Below are positions 35,825 through 44,297 of a stretch of 64,000 bases of DNA, one piece after another; within the stretch, counting starts at the first letter, position 1; every line of letters begins with the position of its first letter. Location of the stretch: the NCBI RefSeq assembly GCF_029968095.1, contig NZ_JASCIR010000013.1:103880-167879 (forward strand), given 5' to 3'. The notes beneath the pieces were generated by a model, which saw only the letters and a program-made list of their open reading frames with translations, made no database searches and had not been told where the DNA came from. This stretch comes from Streptomyces solicavernae. GTDB lineage: Bacteria; Actinomycetota; Actinomycetes; Streptomycetales; Streptomycetaceae. The position numbers and the translations under genes are program-made.

Positions 35825-35908
35825 GTAGTACCGCGGTACGACGCCCCCGCTCAGGACAGCACCCGGGTACGACACGTGGCACAACACCCGCTCCTAGCGT
35901 GGACGGCG
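35825..35908. promoter_or_regulatory. Duplicated promoter element, copy B
   Basis: The second copy of the element at 35420-35505, with the fully palindromic GTACCGCGGTAC in place of GTACC-GG-GGTAC. It lies 45 bp before the ABC ATPase gene, so that operon and the His-rich peptide should respond to the same regulator. Confidence 0.8.
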
Positions 35909-35953
35909 TATGCAGCCGGTACCGATCCGGCCACCGAAGACGAGGAACATTCG

Positions 35954-36922
35954 ATGATCGAGTCGCGGCACTTGACGAAACGGTACGGGGAGAAGACGGC
36001 GGTCGACCGGCTCGACTTCACGGTCAAACCCGGTGGCGTCGCCGGGTTCCTCGGCCCCAACGGCGCGGGCAAGTCCACGACCATGCGCCTGATCCTGGGC
36101 CTGGACGCCCCCACCGGCGGCACCGCGCACATCAACGGCCGCCGCTACGCACAGTACGCCGCCCCCCTGCAGGAGGTCGGCGCACTGCTGGAGGCCAAGT
36201 CGGTCCACCCCGGCCGCTCCGCCTTCGCCCACCTGATGGGACTGGCGTACACGCACGGCATCCCTCGCCGCCGGGTGGAGGAGGTTATCGAGCTGACCGG
36301 CCTGCAAGCAGTCGCGCAGAAGCGGGCCGGTGCGTTCTCGCTCGGCATGGGCCAGCGGCTCGGCATCGCCGCCGCGCTGCTCGGCGACCCGGCCACCATC
36401 ATCCTGGACGAACCCGTCAACGGCCTGGATCCCGAGGGCGTGCGCTGGATCCGCGACCTGCTCACCAGCCTCGCCGCCGAGGGCCGCACCGTTTTCGTCT
36501 CCTCCCATCTGATGAGCGAGGTCGCGCAGGTGGCCGACCACCTGATCATCATCGGCCGGGGCCGGCTGCTGGCCGACACCACCGTCCACGACCTCATCCG
36601 CCAGGCCGGCGGCGACCGGGTGAAGGTGGCCGGTGCCGACCCCGCCCGCCTGCGCGAGCTGCTGGCCGGGCCGGGCGTCGCAATCACCGACCGCACGGGT
36701 TCGGAGGAACTTGAGGTCACGGGCCTGCCCGCGCGCGAGATCGGGAGCAGGGCCGCAGCGGCCGGGATCGCGCTGTACGAGCTCACCCCCGTGCCCGTCT
36801 CGCTGGAGCAGGCGTTCATGGACCTCACCAGCGACGCCGTCGAATACCACGGCAGCACCCCCCTCGCCCGGACCGCCGCAGGTGCGGACGACCAGGCCGC
36901 GAAGAACGGGAGCACCGCATGA
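35954..36922 (+). CDS. ABC-2 type exporter ATPase
   Basis: A 322-residue ATPase with Walker A GPNGAGKST, the signature variant LGMGQ, Walker B IILDEPVNGLDPEG and switch histidine SSHLM, followed by a C-terminal domain common in DrrA/BcrA-like exporters. The start is ATG 35954 behind GAGGAAC, not the longer open frame. Its stop overlaps the permease start by ATGA. A histidine kinase and response regulator follow, an arrangement typical of peptide-antibiotic or envelope-stress resistance modules. Confidence 0.9.
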   Translation: MIESRHLTKRYGEKTAVDRLDFTVKPGGVAGFLGPNGAGKSTTMRLILGLDAPTGGTAHINGRRYAQYAAPLQEVGALLEAKSVHPGRSAFAHLMGLAYTHGIPRRRVEEVIELTGLQAVAQKRAGAFSLGMGQRLGIAAALLGDPATIILDEPVNGLDPEGVRWIRDLLTSLAAEGRTVFVSSHLMSEVAQVADHLIIIGRGRLLADTTVHDLIRQAGGDRVKVAGADPARLRELLAGPGVAITDRTGSEELEVTGLPAREIGSRAAAAGIALYELTPVPVSLEQAFMDLTSDAVEYHGSTPLARTAAGADDQAAKNGSTA

Positions 36923-37764
36923 ACACCGCCGCCCCCAGCCCTTCCTCCGCGCAGCTCTTCGCCACCGCACGGCCTCCCTACAAGGTGACGTCGCTGCGGG
37001 TGCTGCGCTCGGAGTGGGCCAAGTTCTGGTCGCTGCGCTCGACCTGGATCGCCCTCGGCCTGGCGCTGCTGTTCATGGTGGCCTTCGGCGTGATCGCCGC
37101 GATGCAGGCCAAGAATCAGCTCACGACGTACGGGCAGCTGCGGGGGCACTTCGCCGGTGACACTGGCGTGGGCCTCGCCCTGTTCGGGATCAACTTCGGC
37201 CAGCTGGTGCTGGGGGTCCTGGGCGTCCTGGTAGCCGCCGGGGAGTACTCCACCGGCCTGATCCGCTCGACGCTGGCCGCGGTGCCGCGCCGGCTGCCGG
37301 TGCTGTGGGCCAAAGCGGCGGTGGTCGGTCCGGTCGCCCTGGTCGTCGGCGCGATCGGTGCGTTCGCCGCGTTCGGGATCGGCGCGCGCATCATCTCCGG
37401 CACGCCGGTGGCGCTCTCCCTGTCCAGCGCGGGCGTGGTACGCAGCCTGCTGGGCGGCGGGCTCTACCTCGCCCTGGTCGCCGTGATCGGTCTCGCCCTG
37501 GGCGCTCTGCTGCGCTCAGCCGCCGGCGGCATCGCCGTGCTGGTCGCCACGCTGCTGCTGGTCCCCGGCCTGGTCGCGCTGCTGCCGTCCTCCTGGGAGA
37601 ACGACGTCAGCCCGTACCTGCCCTCCAATGCGGGCGGGTCGATGTACGCCATCTCCCCGGCCAGTACTGATCTGTCGCCCACGGCAGGTCTCGCGGTGCT
37701 GGCCGGCTGGACGGTGCTGGTGCTGGCCGGTGGCGCCTGGCGACTCAAGCGCAGCGACGCCTGA
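36919..37764 (+). CDS. ABC-2 type exporter permease
   Basis: A 281-residue integral membrane protein with six helices (for example LGLALLFMVAFGVIAAM and LYLALVAVIGLALGALL) in the arrangement of DrrB/BcrB-like permeases. It overlaps the ATPase gene by four bases, so the pair is coupled. It is separated from the kinase gene by a strong hairpin. Confidence 0.88.
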   Translation: MNTAAPSPSSAQLFATARPPYKVTSLRVLRSEWAKFWSLRSTWIALGLALLFMVAFGVIAAMQAKNQLTTYGQLRGHFAGDTGVGLALFGINFGQLVLGVLGVLVAAGEYSTGLIRSTLAAVPRRLPVLWAKAAVVGPVALVVGAIGAFAAFGIGARIISGTPVALSLSSAGVVRSLLGGGLYLALVAVIGLALGALLRSAAGGIAVLVATLLLVPGLVALLPSSWENDVSPYLPSNAGGSMYAISPASTDLSPTAGLAVLAGWTVLVLAGGAWRLKRSDA

Positions 37765-37785
37765 GCAGGAGATCACGGACCACGC

Positions 37786-37818
37786 GTGGCACCCCCGGAA
37801 ATACCCTGGGGGTGCCAC
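37786..37818. terminator. Hairpin between ABC permease and histidine kinase genes
   Basis: GTGGCACCCCC (37786-37796) and GGGGGTGCCAC (37808-37818) pair perfectly over 11 bp with an 11-base loop. It could be a partial terminator that lowers kinase expression, or an operator; there is no T-tract. Confidence 0.6.
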
Positions 37819-37856
37819 CTGCGGGGACAGGTGACGATGGGCAGGTGACATTCGTG

Positions 37857-39188
37857 ATGACCGAGGACCCGCTGTGGGCCCATCCGCAGGTCGCCTGGCT
37901 GGTGGATGCCGGACGGCGGCTGCGGCGCGCCGACCGGCAGCGGCCGTGGATGCTGGACGCCGCGCTGGTGGGAGCCGCCCTGTTGCTCTTCGGCCTGCTC
38001 GACCTGCATGCGGGCCTGGGCCATGCGCCGGTGGTCGGGACCGTGCGTCTGCCCGGGTACGGAGTGGCCGTGGTGCAGCTCGCGCTGATCCTGCCGCTAC
38101 TGTGGCGGCGCCGGGCGCCCTCTGCGGTCTTCGCCCTCATGCTGGCACTCTTCCTGGTTCAGCTGCCTCTGAACATCTCGCTGCACAGCGATATCGCGCT
38201 GTTCATCGTGCTGTTCATCGCCCTCTACAGCCTGGCCCGGTACGGCAGACTGCGGCACCTGGGCTTCGCCTGCGCCGCCATGCTCGCCGCCCTGCTGCTC
38301 TCGGCGCTGCGGGTGAGTGACCCGCTGTCCCCGCTCGTCATCCTGTTCTTCCTGGGCAGCGCCACAATGGCCGCCGTCGCCTCCGGGCTGGGTGTCCGGC
38401 TCGGCTGGATCTACCTGACGGCACTCAAGGAGCGCGCGGCGCGGCTCGAAGTCGAACGCGACCAGCGCAGCAGGCTGGCCACCGCCGCCGAACGCGCCCG
38501 CATCGCCCGCGAGATGCATGACATCGTCGGCCACAACCTCGCCGTCATCATCGGCCTCGCCGACGGCGGCGCCCACGCGGCCGATGTCGCCCCCGAACGC
38601 AGCAAACAGGCCCTTGAGCTGATCTCCGGCACCAGTCGCCAGGCCCTCGGCGAGCTACGCCGCACTCTTGCCGTGCTGCACGAGCAGCACGGCGAGAAGA
38701 CAGGAGACGGCCAGGACGTTGCACGGGCGGCCGTACTCAGCCCACAGCCCGGCATCGCTGACCTCGACGCCCTGTGCGAGCGGGTCCGCGCCGCCGGACC
38801 GCAGCTCATCTTCCGCACCGCCGGGCAGCCGGACACCCTCAACTCCGGCATCCAGCTGACCGCCTACCGGATCGTGCAGGAGGCGCTCACCAACACTCTC
38901 AAACACGCCGGAACCGACACCCAGGCCCAGCTCACCGTGGCCCTGGAAGAGAGCAAGCTGCACATCCGCATCGACGACACCGGACCGGCAGGTAACCACC
39001 GGCTCCCCGCGCACCGCCCGACTCAAGGAGAGGGGCACGGCATCGCAGGGATGAGGGAGCGGGCCGCCCTCTACGGCGGAACGGTCACGGCCGGACCCCG
39101 ACCGGGCCGCGGCTGGCGCGTGGAGGCAGTACTCCACCTTGCCGCGCCCCCCACCTCCCCTCTGCCACGAACGGCCGACACACCATGA
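37857..39188 (+). CDS. NarL-type sensor histidine kinase
   Basis: A kinase of about 443 residues with four or five N-terminal membrane helices, a HisKA_3 dimerisation helix with the phospho-acceptor in REMHDIVGHN, and an HATPase domain (N-box ALTNTLKHAG, then GHGIAGMRERAALYGG). The ATG at 37857 is used; GTG 37845 in the same frame is an alternative. Its stop overlaps the regulator start by ATGA. It probably senses an envelope signal and controls the adjoining exporter. Confidence 0.9.
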   Translation: MTEDPLWAHPQVAWLVDAGRRLRRADRQRPWMLDAALVGAALLLFGLLDLHAGLGHAPVVGTVRLPGYGVAVVQLALILPLLWRRRAPSAVFALMLALFLVQLPLNISLHSDIALFIVLFIALYSLARYGRLRHLGFACAAMLAALLLSALRVSDPLSPLVILFFLGSATMAAVASGLGVRLGWIYLTALKERAARLEVERDQRSRLATAAERARIAREMHDIVGHNLAVIIGLADGGAHAADVAPERSKQALELISGTSRQALGELRRTLAVLHEQHGEKTGDGQDVARAAVLSPQPGIADLDALCERVRAAGPQLIFRTAGQPDTLNSGIQLTAYRIVQEALTNTLKHAGTDTQAQLTVALEESKLHIRIDDTGPAGNHRLPAHRPTQGEGHGIAGMRERAALYGGTVTAGPRPGRGWRVEAVLHLAAPPTSPLPRTADTP

Positions 39189-39859
39189 CCACCGTCCTCA
39201 TCGTCGACGACCAGCCACTGCAGCGCCTGGGGTTTCGCATGCTGCTGGAGAGCAACCCCGAGACCGAGGTCGTCGGCGAGGCCGCCCACGGCGCCGTAGC
39301 AGTCCGCCAGACCGCCGAACTGCGCCCCGACGTGGTCCTCATGGACGTCCGCATGCCCGGCATGGACGGCATCGAGGCCACCCGCCGTATCGTCGAGTCG
39401 GGCGGACGCTCCCGTGTCCTGGTCCTCACCACCTTCGACCTCGACGAGTACGCCCACGCCGCGCTGCGCGCCGGAGCCAGCGGCTTCCTCCTCAAAGACG
39501 CCCTCCCGGAGGAACTGCTGGCCGGGATCCGCGCGGTCGCCTGCGGCGACGCCGTCATTGCCCCCAGCCTCACCCGCCGCCTCCTGGACTCCTTCGCCCA
39601 CCAGCTGCCGGGCCGCCCCGACGACCAGGCCGCCGCCGACCCCCGGCTGAGCTCCCTCACCGAGCGCGAACGCGAGATCCTCGTCGCCATCGGCCGCGGC
39701 TGGACCAACGGCGAGATCGCCGAACGCCTCGTGCTCTCCGAGTCCACCGTGAAGACCCACGTCGGACGCGTCTTGGCGAAGATCGGCGCCCGAGACCGGA
39801 TTCAGGCCGTGATCCTCGCCTACGACCTGGGACTCGCCCGGCCGGGCAGCCCCGACTGA
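39185..39859 (+). CDS. LuxR/NarL response regulator
   Basis: A 224-residue regulator: receiver domain with IVDDQ, phospho-acceptor Asp in VVLMDVRMPGMDG, the switch Thr in VLTTFD, Lys in FLLKDA, and a C-terminal LuxR helix-turn-helix (LTEREREILVAIGRG, GEIAERLVLSESTVKTHVGR). It is co-translated with the kinase. The duplicated GTACC/GGTAC-bearing promoters upstream are plausible targets. Confidence 0.93.
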   Translation: MTTVLIVDDQPLQRLGFRMLLESNPETEVVGEAAHGAVAVRQTAELRPDVVLMDVRMPGMDGIEATRRIVESGGRSRVLVLTTFDLDEYAHAALRAGASGFLLKDALPEELLAGIRAVACGDAVIAPSLTRRLLDSFAHQLPGRPDDQAAADPRLSSLTEREREILVAIGRGWTNGEIAERLVLSESTVKTHVGRVLAKIGARDRIQAVILAYDLGLARPGSPD

Positions 39860-40077
39860 CCGCCCCTGCCCTGCCACGCAAGAACCATCGGAAACCGGCC
39901 TGGCCCCGGCACATCTACGGTGATCACCGCGACCTGTGGTGGGCCCATCCGGCCGGCGGGGTGAGGTGTACGCATCTGCGGCAGGACTGGAACAGCCGCT
40001 CGTCTCCCCCGTCACGGCGATCGACGACCCGGTGCTGCCGGAGGTCCTGGCCGAGCCGGCGGCAGCGCGGGCGGACG

Positions 40078-40262
40078 AGACCTCAACTTCCCCGTCGTAC
40101 GGCGGACTTCACCGGCCAGCCATTCCTTGCCGCAGCCGGTCTCGCCCGCCCGCGCCTCGGGCGGGAACCTCTCCCACAGCGGGGCTGCCTGCGCCGCCTG
40201 CGAACAGCGGCGGTCGACTTCCTCGCGCGAGGTCTCCGGCTCGGGCGCGCGGCGGCGGTCAT
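40078..40262 (-). pseudogene. Relic of an aldehyde dehydrogenase (N-terminal part, internal deletion)
   Basis: On the minus strand one frame reads EPETSREEVDRRCSQAAQAA, PLWERFPPEARA, then jumps to ETGCGKEWLAGEVRRTTGKL. This aligns with the N-terminus of the intact dehydrogenase at 46467 (EPETPSVEIETLLTQAAEAA, PRWAALTPRARA, ETGLGVARLSGEVKRTAGQL), with roughly 26 residues missing in the middle and everything after it lost. An ATG at 40262 is in another frame. An IclR-type palindrome survives about 45 bp upstream. The remainder of 39860-40077 holds nothing I recognise. Confidence 0.65.
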
Positions 40263-40305
40263 GGTGACACTCCCTTCGAGCGGGTCAGCGAACGGGCACT
40301 GCGTA

Positions 40306-40320
40306 GTTCAATATGCGAAC
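40306..40320. promoter_or_regulatory. IclR-type operator in front of the aldehyde dehydrogenase relic
   Basis: GTTC-AATATGC-GAAC. It lies downstream of the permease gene, so it cannot serve that gene; it makes sense only as the old control site of the minus-strand relic. Confidence 0.65.
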
Positions 40321-40359
40321 GTGGCATTCATTCCTGGATGGGGCGCCCGCGCCGCTGCG

Positions 40360-41739
40360 TCAGAGCGCTGCCTTCGCGGTGTCGCGCCCTCCGCGGCGCG
40401 GGGCCGAGGTCTCGCTGAGGGGGCGGCCCATCGTTTCGGGCGCGAGGGCCTGGGACACCAGGGCGCCGACGACGCACACACCCGCGGCGACGAGCATGCT
40501 CGGGCCGGCGCCGAGGTGATGCATGGACCAGGGCAGCAGGAACGTGCCGAGGGCGGCGCCGACGCGGCTGAACGCGGTGGCGAAGCCGGTGCCGATGCCG
40601 CGGATCTCGGTGGGGAAGATCTCGCCCGGGTAGACACCGGTCAGGGCCGTGCACATGGCGTTGGCGAAGGCGAAGACCAGGAAGCAGCCGAGGATCACGG
40701 CGGGCGGCGCCGACGTCCACAGGCCGATGATCAGCAACACGGCCGCGCAGACCCACTGCTGAGGGATCGTCAGCTTACGTCGGCCGATCCGCTCGATCAG
40801 CAGCAGCGAGGCCACCACGCCGGCGAGCGCGAGCCCGTTGACGCCGATGGCGCCGCCGAAGCCGTCACCGAGCCCGTAGTCGGAGAGCACGCTGGCCGCG
40901 AACGTGGCGATGGCGAAGTACGGGGTGACGGCGCAGAACCAGAACACGGAGATGAAGGTCGTGGCCCGCCAGTAGTCGCGGGAGAACAGCATGCCGAAGG
41001 TGCCCTTGCGGGTGGACTCGCTCGTCAGGTCGAGGACCTCGGCGGGGGATTCGAGGTAGTCGTGGGCGACCTGGTGCGCCTCCTCGGTGCGGCCCTGGTT
41101 CATCAGCCAGCGCGGGGACTCCGGGAGGCCGAGCCGGGCCAGGAACAGGATGACGGCCGGCACCGTGCTGGAGCCGAGGACGATCCGCCAGTCCAGGGAG
41201 AACGCCGAGGTCATCACGTACCCGATGGCGAACGCCAGCATGAAGCCGAGGTACCAGGCGACCTCGGAGAACGACATCAGTTTGCCGCGCTTGCGGGCCG
41301 GTGCGAACTCGGCGAGCAACGGCCAGCCCACCGAGTAGTCCGCGCCGATCGCGACACCCATCAACAGGCGTACGGCGAACAGCTGCCAGGCCGAGTCGAC
41401 GAAGAACTGCAGGAACGAACAGACCACGAACATCGCGAGGTCGAGCGTGAAGGTGGGCTTCCGGCCGAACTTGTCGGCGAGCCAGCCGCCGAGCGGACCG
41501 CCGATGAAGATGCCGATGAGGGCGGACGCCCCGATCAGGCCCTCCCAGAGCAGCGACATCTGCAGCTCGGCGGTCGCGGCCCCGATGGCGGTGCCGATGA
41601 TGCCGAGGATGTAGCCGTCGATGAACATGCCGCCGACGATCACCCCGGTCATTCTGATCATGAAGCGCTGTTTGTCGACCGGGGCCTTCGGGCGGGTCGA
41701 ACTCGTCGACACGGGCTCGGGATTGCTGGTGATGGTCAC
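40360..41739 (-). CDS. MFS permease of the IclR-controlled catabolic cluster
   Basis: A 459-residue, 12-helix major facilitator with loops DKFGRKPT, PESPRWLM and ERIGRRKL and the motif GEIFPTEIRGIGTG, typical of sugar/aromatic acid:H+ symporters. The start is GTG 41739 behind AGGAAGG. An IclR-type palindrome lies about 180 bp upstream. It probably brings in the compound attacked by the 43-49 kb enzymes. It is related to the permease at 23822 but not a recent duplicate. Confidence 0.88.
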   Translation of the reverse strand: MTITSNPEPVSTSSTRPKAPVDKQRFMIRMTGVIVGGMFIDGYILGIIGTAIGAATAELQMSLLWEGLIGASALIGIFIGGPLGGWLADKFGRKPTFTLDLAMFVVCSFLQFFVDSAWQLFAVRLLMGVAIGADYSVGWPLLAEFAPARKRGKLMSFSEVAWYLGFMLAFAIGYVMTSAFSLDWRIVLGSSTVPAVILFLARLGLPESPRWLMNQGRTEEAHQVAHDYLESPAEVLDLTSESTRKGTFGMLFSRDYWRATTFISVFWFCAVTPYFAIATFAASVLSDYGLGDGFGGAIGVNGLALAGVVASLLLIERIGRRKLTIPQQWVCAAVLLIIGLWTSAPPAVILGCFLVFAFANAMCTALTGVYPGEIFPTEIRGIGTGFATAFSRVGAALGTFLLPWSMHHLGAGPSMLVAAGVCVVGALVSQALAPETMGRPLSETSAPRRGGRDTAKAAL

Positions 41740-41918
41740 ACTTCAGTCCTTCCTGAGGTGAGCGGAGCGGCCTTTGCTCGCCTGGATGACCGTGACCGGG
41801 TGTGCCCACGGGGTGGGCGCGCTGGTGTCACGGCCGTGCGGGGAAGTGGTGCTGGGGGGGCGCGGCAGAGGGCACGCGGTGGGCGGGGCGCTCAGGGTCG
41901 GTCGACCCGAGGGGCCGT

Positions 41919-41933
41919 TCGAATAGTGAGCAC
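41919..41933. promoter_or_regulatory. Imperfect IclR-type operator for the permease gene
   Basis: GTTC-GAATAGT-GAGC, one base from the GTTC-N7-GAAC pattern. It lies in the 445-bp gap between the permease and IclR copy 2, in which I see no gene. Confidence 0.5.
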
Positions 41934-42098
41934 CGCGACCAGAAATTTTCGGAAGCGTGACACGAACCCTGAGGGTCGTCAAGGTGCCGTGTTGCCGGAG
42001 TGCCGCATCGATCGGGCTGCTGGGGCCCCGGGCGTACCGCGACCGATGAACTCCACCGCGGGTCGCGGCATGCGGAGAACCGGCCAGAGCCACAGGGC

Positions 42099-42113
42099 GT
42101 TCGAAATGCGAAC
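42099..42113. promoter_or_regulatory. IclR-type operator upstream of IclR copy 2
   Basis: GTTC-GAAATGC-GAAC, followed by a -10-like TAGAGT at about 42124. Probable autoregulation. Confidence 0.65.
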
Positions 42114-42184
42114 GAGAGGTTAGTAGAGTGAAGAGGGATCCGTGACCTCACGGGCCCATGACTCCACTCTCCGAAGAGGTTCCG

Positions 42185-42976
42185 ATGAGCGACGTCCCCG
42201 CCGCGCCCGCAGAGCTGACCAACAAGTCCGTGGTCAAGGCGGCACGACTGCTGCGGGAGCTGGCGGCCCAGCCGGGCGGTGGTGCCACCGTGACCGTGCT
42301 GGCGAAAGCCGTGGGGATGTCCCGGCCGACCGCGTTCCGGCTGCTGCTGAGCCTGGAGCACACGGGCCTCGTGGACCGGACCGACAACAACTACGTGCTC
42401 GGCTGGGAGCTGGCCCGGCTCGGCCGGTACGCGGACCCGTACTCCGGCGTCGCACAGCGCGCCGAGCCGCTGCTCCAGGAACTGGCGGACAAGCTCAACG
42501 AGTCGGCCACCCTGTCCGTCCCCCTGCCGAACGACGGCCTGGAGCTGATCGCCGAGGCGTACGGATCGCACGTCGTCGGCGCGACGAACCAGGGCATGCG
42601 AGGCCAGCACTACCCGCTGCACGCCAGCTCGACGGGCAAGGTGTTCCTGGCCGAGCTGGGGCGGGAGCGGGTGTCGGCGCTGCTGCCGGAGCGGCTTGAG
42701 GCGTTCACCGAGAGCACGATCACCGACCGTGCCCGGCTGCTGCGGGAGCTGGACCAGGTGCGGGAGCAGGGGTACGGGATCATAGACAACGAGCTGGAGG
42801 AGGGCTTGCTTTCGCTGTCGCGGCCGGTGCGGGACCCGGCCGGCGAGCTGATCGCGATCCTGACCGTGAACGGCCCGCGCTACCGCCTCACGCGTGAACA
42901 GATCCCCGCCACCCTGGAGCTGATGCGCAGCACGGTGGAACGCCTCGCCGCTGCGCTGTGGGAGCAGACGGACTGA
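42185..42976 (+). CDS. IclR family regulator, copy 2
   Basis: A 263-residue twin of the regulator at 34529. DNA identity is very high over most of the gene, including about 420 bp at the 3' end with only about five synonymous changes, but drops in a patch of about 90 bp (residues 91-118) and at both tips. This mosaic suggests duplication followed by gene conversion, or diverging effector contacts. It is divergent from the permease and next to the catabolic genes, so it is the likely local regulator. The start is ATG 42185 behind GAAGAGG. Confidence 0.92.
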   Translation: MSDVPAAPAELTNKSVVKAARLLRELAAQPGGGATVTVLAKAVGMSRPTAFRLLLSLEHTGLVDRTDNNYVLGWELARLGRYADPYSGVAQRAEPLLQELADKLNESATLSVPLPNDGLELIAEAYGSHVVGATNQGMRGQHYPLHASSTGKVFLAELGRERVSALLPERLEAFTESTITDRARLLRELDQVREQGYGIIDNELEEGLLSLSRPVRDPAGELIAILTVNGPRYRLTREQIPATLELMRSTVERLAAALWEQTD

Positions 42977-43027
42977 CCGGCTGCCGGTCGGCGCCGCCGT
43001 CGCGGAACGGTCGGTCCGGTCCTGCCG

Positions 43028-43807
43028 TCAGACGGCCTCGAACTGCACCCGCCCCAGCCCGTTGAACTCGGCCGTCACCGTGGCCGCGCGCTTCAGCGGC
43101 ACAGCCTCCAGGCAGCTGCCGGGGAGGATGACGTGTCCGGGTTCGAACGCGATCCCGTACTGCGAGAGTTCGTTGCAGACCCAGGCGATGGCGGCGATCG
43201 GGTTGCCGAGTACGGCGGAGGCGGAACCGGAGCCGACCTCTTCGTCGTCGTAGCGCAGCGAGCCGTGCATCGTGGAGAAGTCGATTTCGCTCAGGGTCCT
43301 GGGCGTGGTGCCGAGGACGATGCCGCCGACGGAGCCGTTGTCGGCGAGGGTGTCGGCGATCTGGATACGCCAGTCCGTGAAGCGGGAGTCGATGATCTCC
43401 ACGGCGGGGAGGACGTACTCGGTGGCGCGGATGACGTCCGCGACGGTGACGTTCGGGCCCTCCAGGCGCCCCTTGAGCAGGAAGGCGGGCTCGACCTCCG
43501 CGAACGGCTCGATGAACCGGTCGAGGTGGACCGGCCGGTTCTCCAGGAGGAAGTCCCCGGCCAGCAGGTGTCCGTAGTCGGGCTGGTCGATACCGAAGGC
43601 CTCCTGCATGACCTTGGCGATGTTGCCGAGCTTGTAGCCGACGAGACGGTCGCCGTCGGCGATGCGGCGGCGGACGTTGTGCCGCTGCACGGCGACGGAG
43701 TCGGCGAGCGCGAGGTCGGGCAGCTCATCGGTGAGCGGGGGGATGGCCCGGTGTTGGCGGCGGGCGGCTTCGATGGCGTCGGCGATATCGGTCAAGTGCT
43801 GCTGCAT
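43028..43807 (-). CDS. 2-keto-4-pentenoate hydratase-like protein (MhpD/HpaH family)
   Basis: A 259-residue member of the hydratase/decarboxylase branch of the fumarylacetoacetate hydrolase superfamily, which adds water to 2-hydroxy-penta-2,4-dienoate-type compounds in meta-cleavage pathways. Metal and substrate blocks are visible: RLVGYKLG, the EVEPAFLL segment (acidic ligands) and EIIDSRF, then DNGSVGGIVLG. AAGGAGCC precedes the ATG. It is transcribed away from the FMN monooxygenase. The exact substrate is unknown. Confidence 0.85.
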   Translation of the reverse strand: MQQHLTDIADAIEAARRQHRAIPPLTDELPDLALADSVAVQRHNVRRRIADGDRLVGYKLGNIAKVMQEAFGIDQPDYGHLLAGDFLLENRPVHLDRFIEPFAEVEPAFLLKGRLEGPNVTVADVIRATEYVLPAVEIIDSRFTDWRIQIADTLADNGSVGGIVLGTTPRTLSEIDFSTMHGSLRYDDEEVGSGSASAVLGNPIAAIAWVCNELSQYGIAFEPGHVILPGSCLEAVPLKRAATVTAEFNGLGRVQFEAV

Positions 43808-43917
43808 GGCTGGGGCTCCTTGCTGGAGAAGGGGGCAGGGCGCGGCTCAGCGCCCGACGGGGTGCGGGGGCGTGTGCGGGTGCGGAGGCGCAGAGAGCTG
43901 CCGTCCGGTGTCGATAT

Positions 43918-43930
43918 GAACGCCCTGTTC
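43918..43930. promoter_or_regulatory. Inverted repeat upstream of the hydratase gene
   Basis: GAAC-GCCCT-GTTC followed by AAT. The same arrangement, GAAC-GCACC-GTTC, occurs at 44168-44180 where it joins the IclR palindrome. It probably belongs to the same control system. The rest of the 43808-44297 gap shows no gene. Confidence 0.45.
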
Positions 43931-44138
43931 AATCTGGGCCTGGCTGCCGACCGTAAATTTCCCCGACCGTTTCTGGGCTGTCAAGGGCCGGTCCGGCCGC
44001 CGTTGCCGCGCGGCTTCGGGACGCCCTCGACTCCCCTCAACTGGCCCCTTCTGCCCTCAGGTAGGGCCGTGGGGAGCGGGCGGTGCAGACGATTCGACGC
44101 TCTCGGGGACGCCGCCTGAATCGGTTGTGCGCACCCTC

Positions 44139-44191
44139 TTGACGGAACCCGACGGCACTTTCAAACTGAACGCACCGTTCGAATGGTGAAC
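44139..44191 (+). promoter_or_regulatory. Promoter and IclR-type operator of the monooxygenase operon
   Basis: A -35-like TTGACG (44139-44144) and a weak -10-like CAAACT (44162-44167) are 17 bp apart. Immediately after lies GAAC-GCACC-GTTC overlapping GTTC-GAATGGT-GAAC (44177-44191), a position suited to repression. Confidence 0.6.
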
Positions 44192-44297
44192 ACCAAAGGC
44201 CAGCGCCGAATGGTCAACGCCGAACGGTCAACGCCAACGCCTCGCGGTACAGCGAGGACCGTGGGACCGCTCCTCGCTTGTGATCCGGGAGGACAAC

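Noticed and set aside
39139..42123. A 994-codon open plus-strand frame.
   Set aside because: It runs antisense through the MFS permease and across the response regulator in a wrong frame; composition is Arg/Pro-rich with no domain. It is a high-GC shadow.
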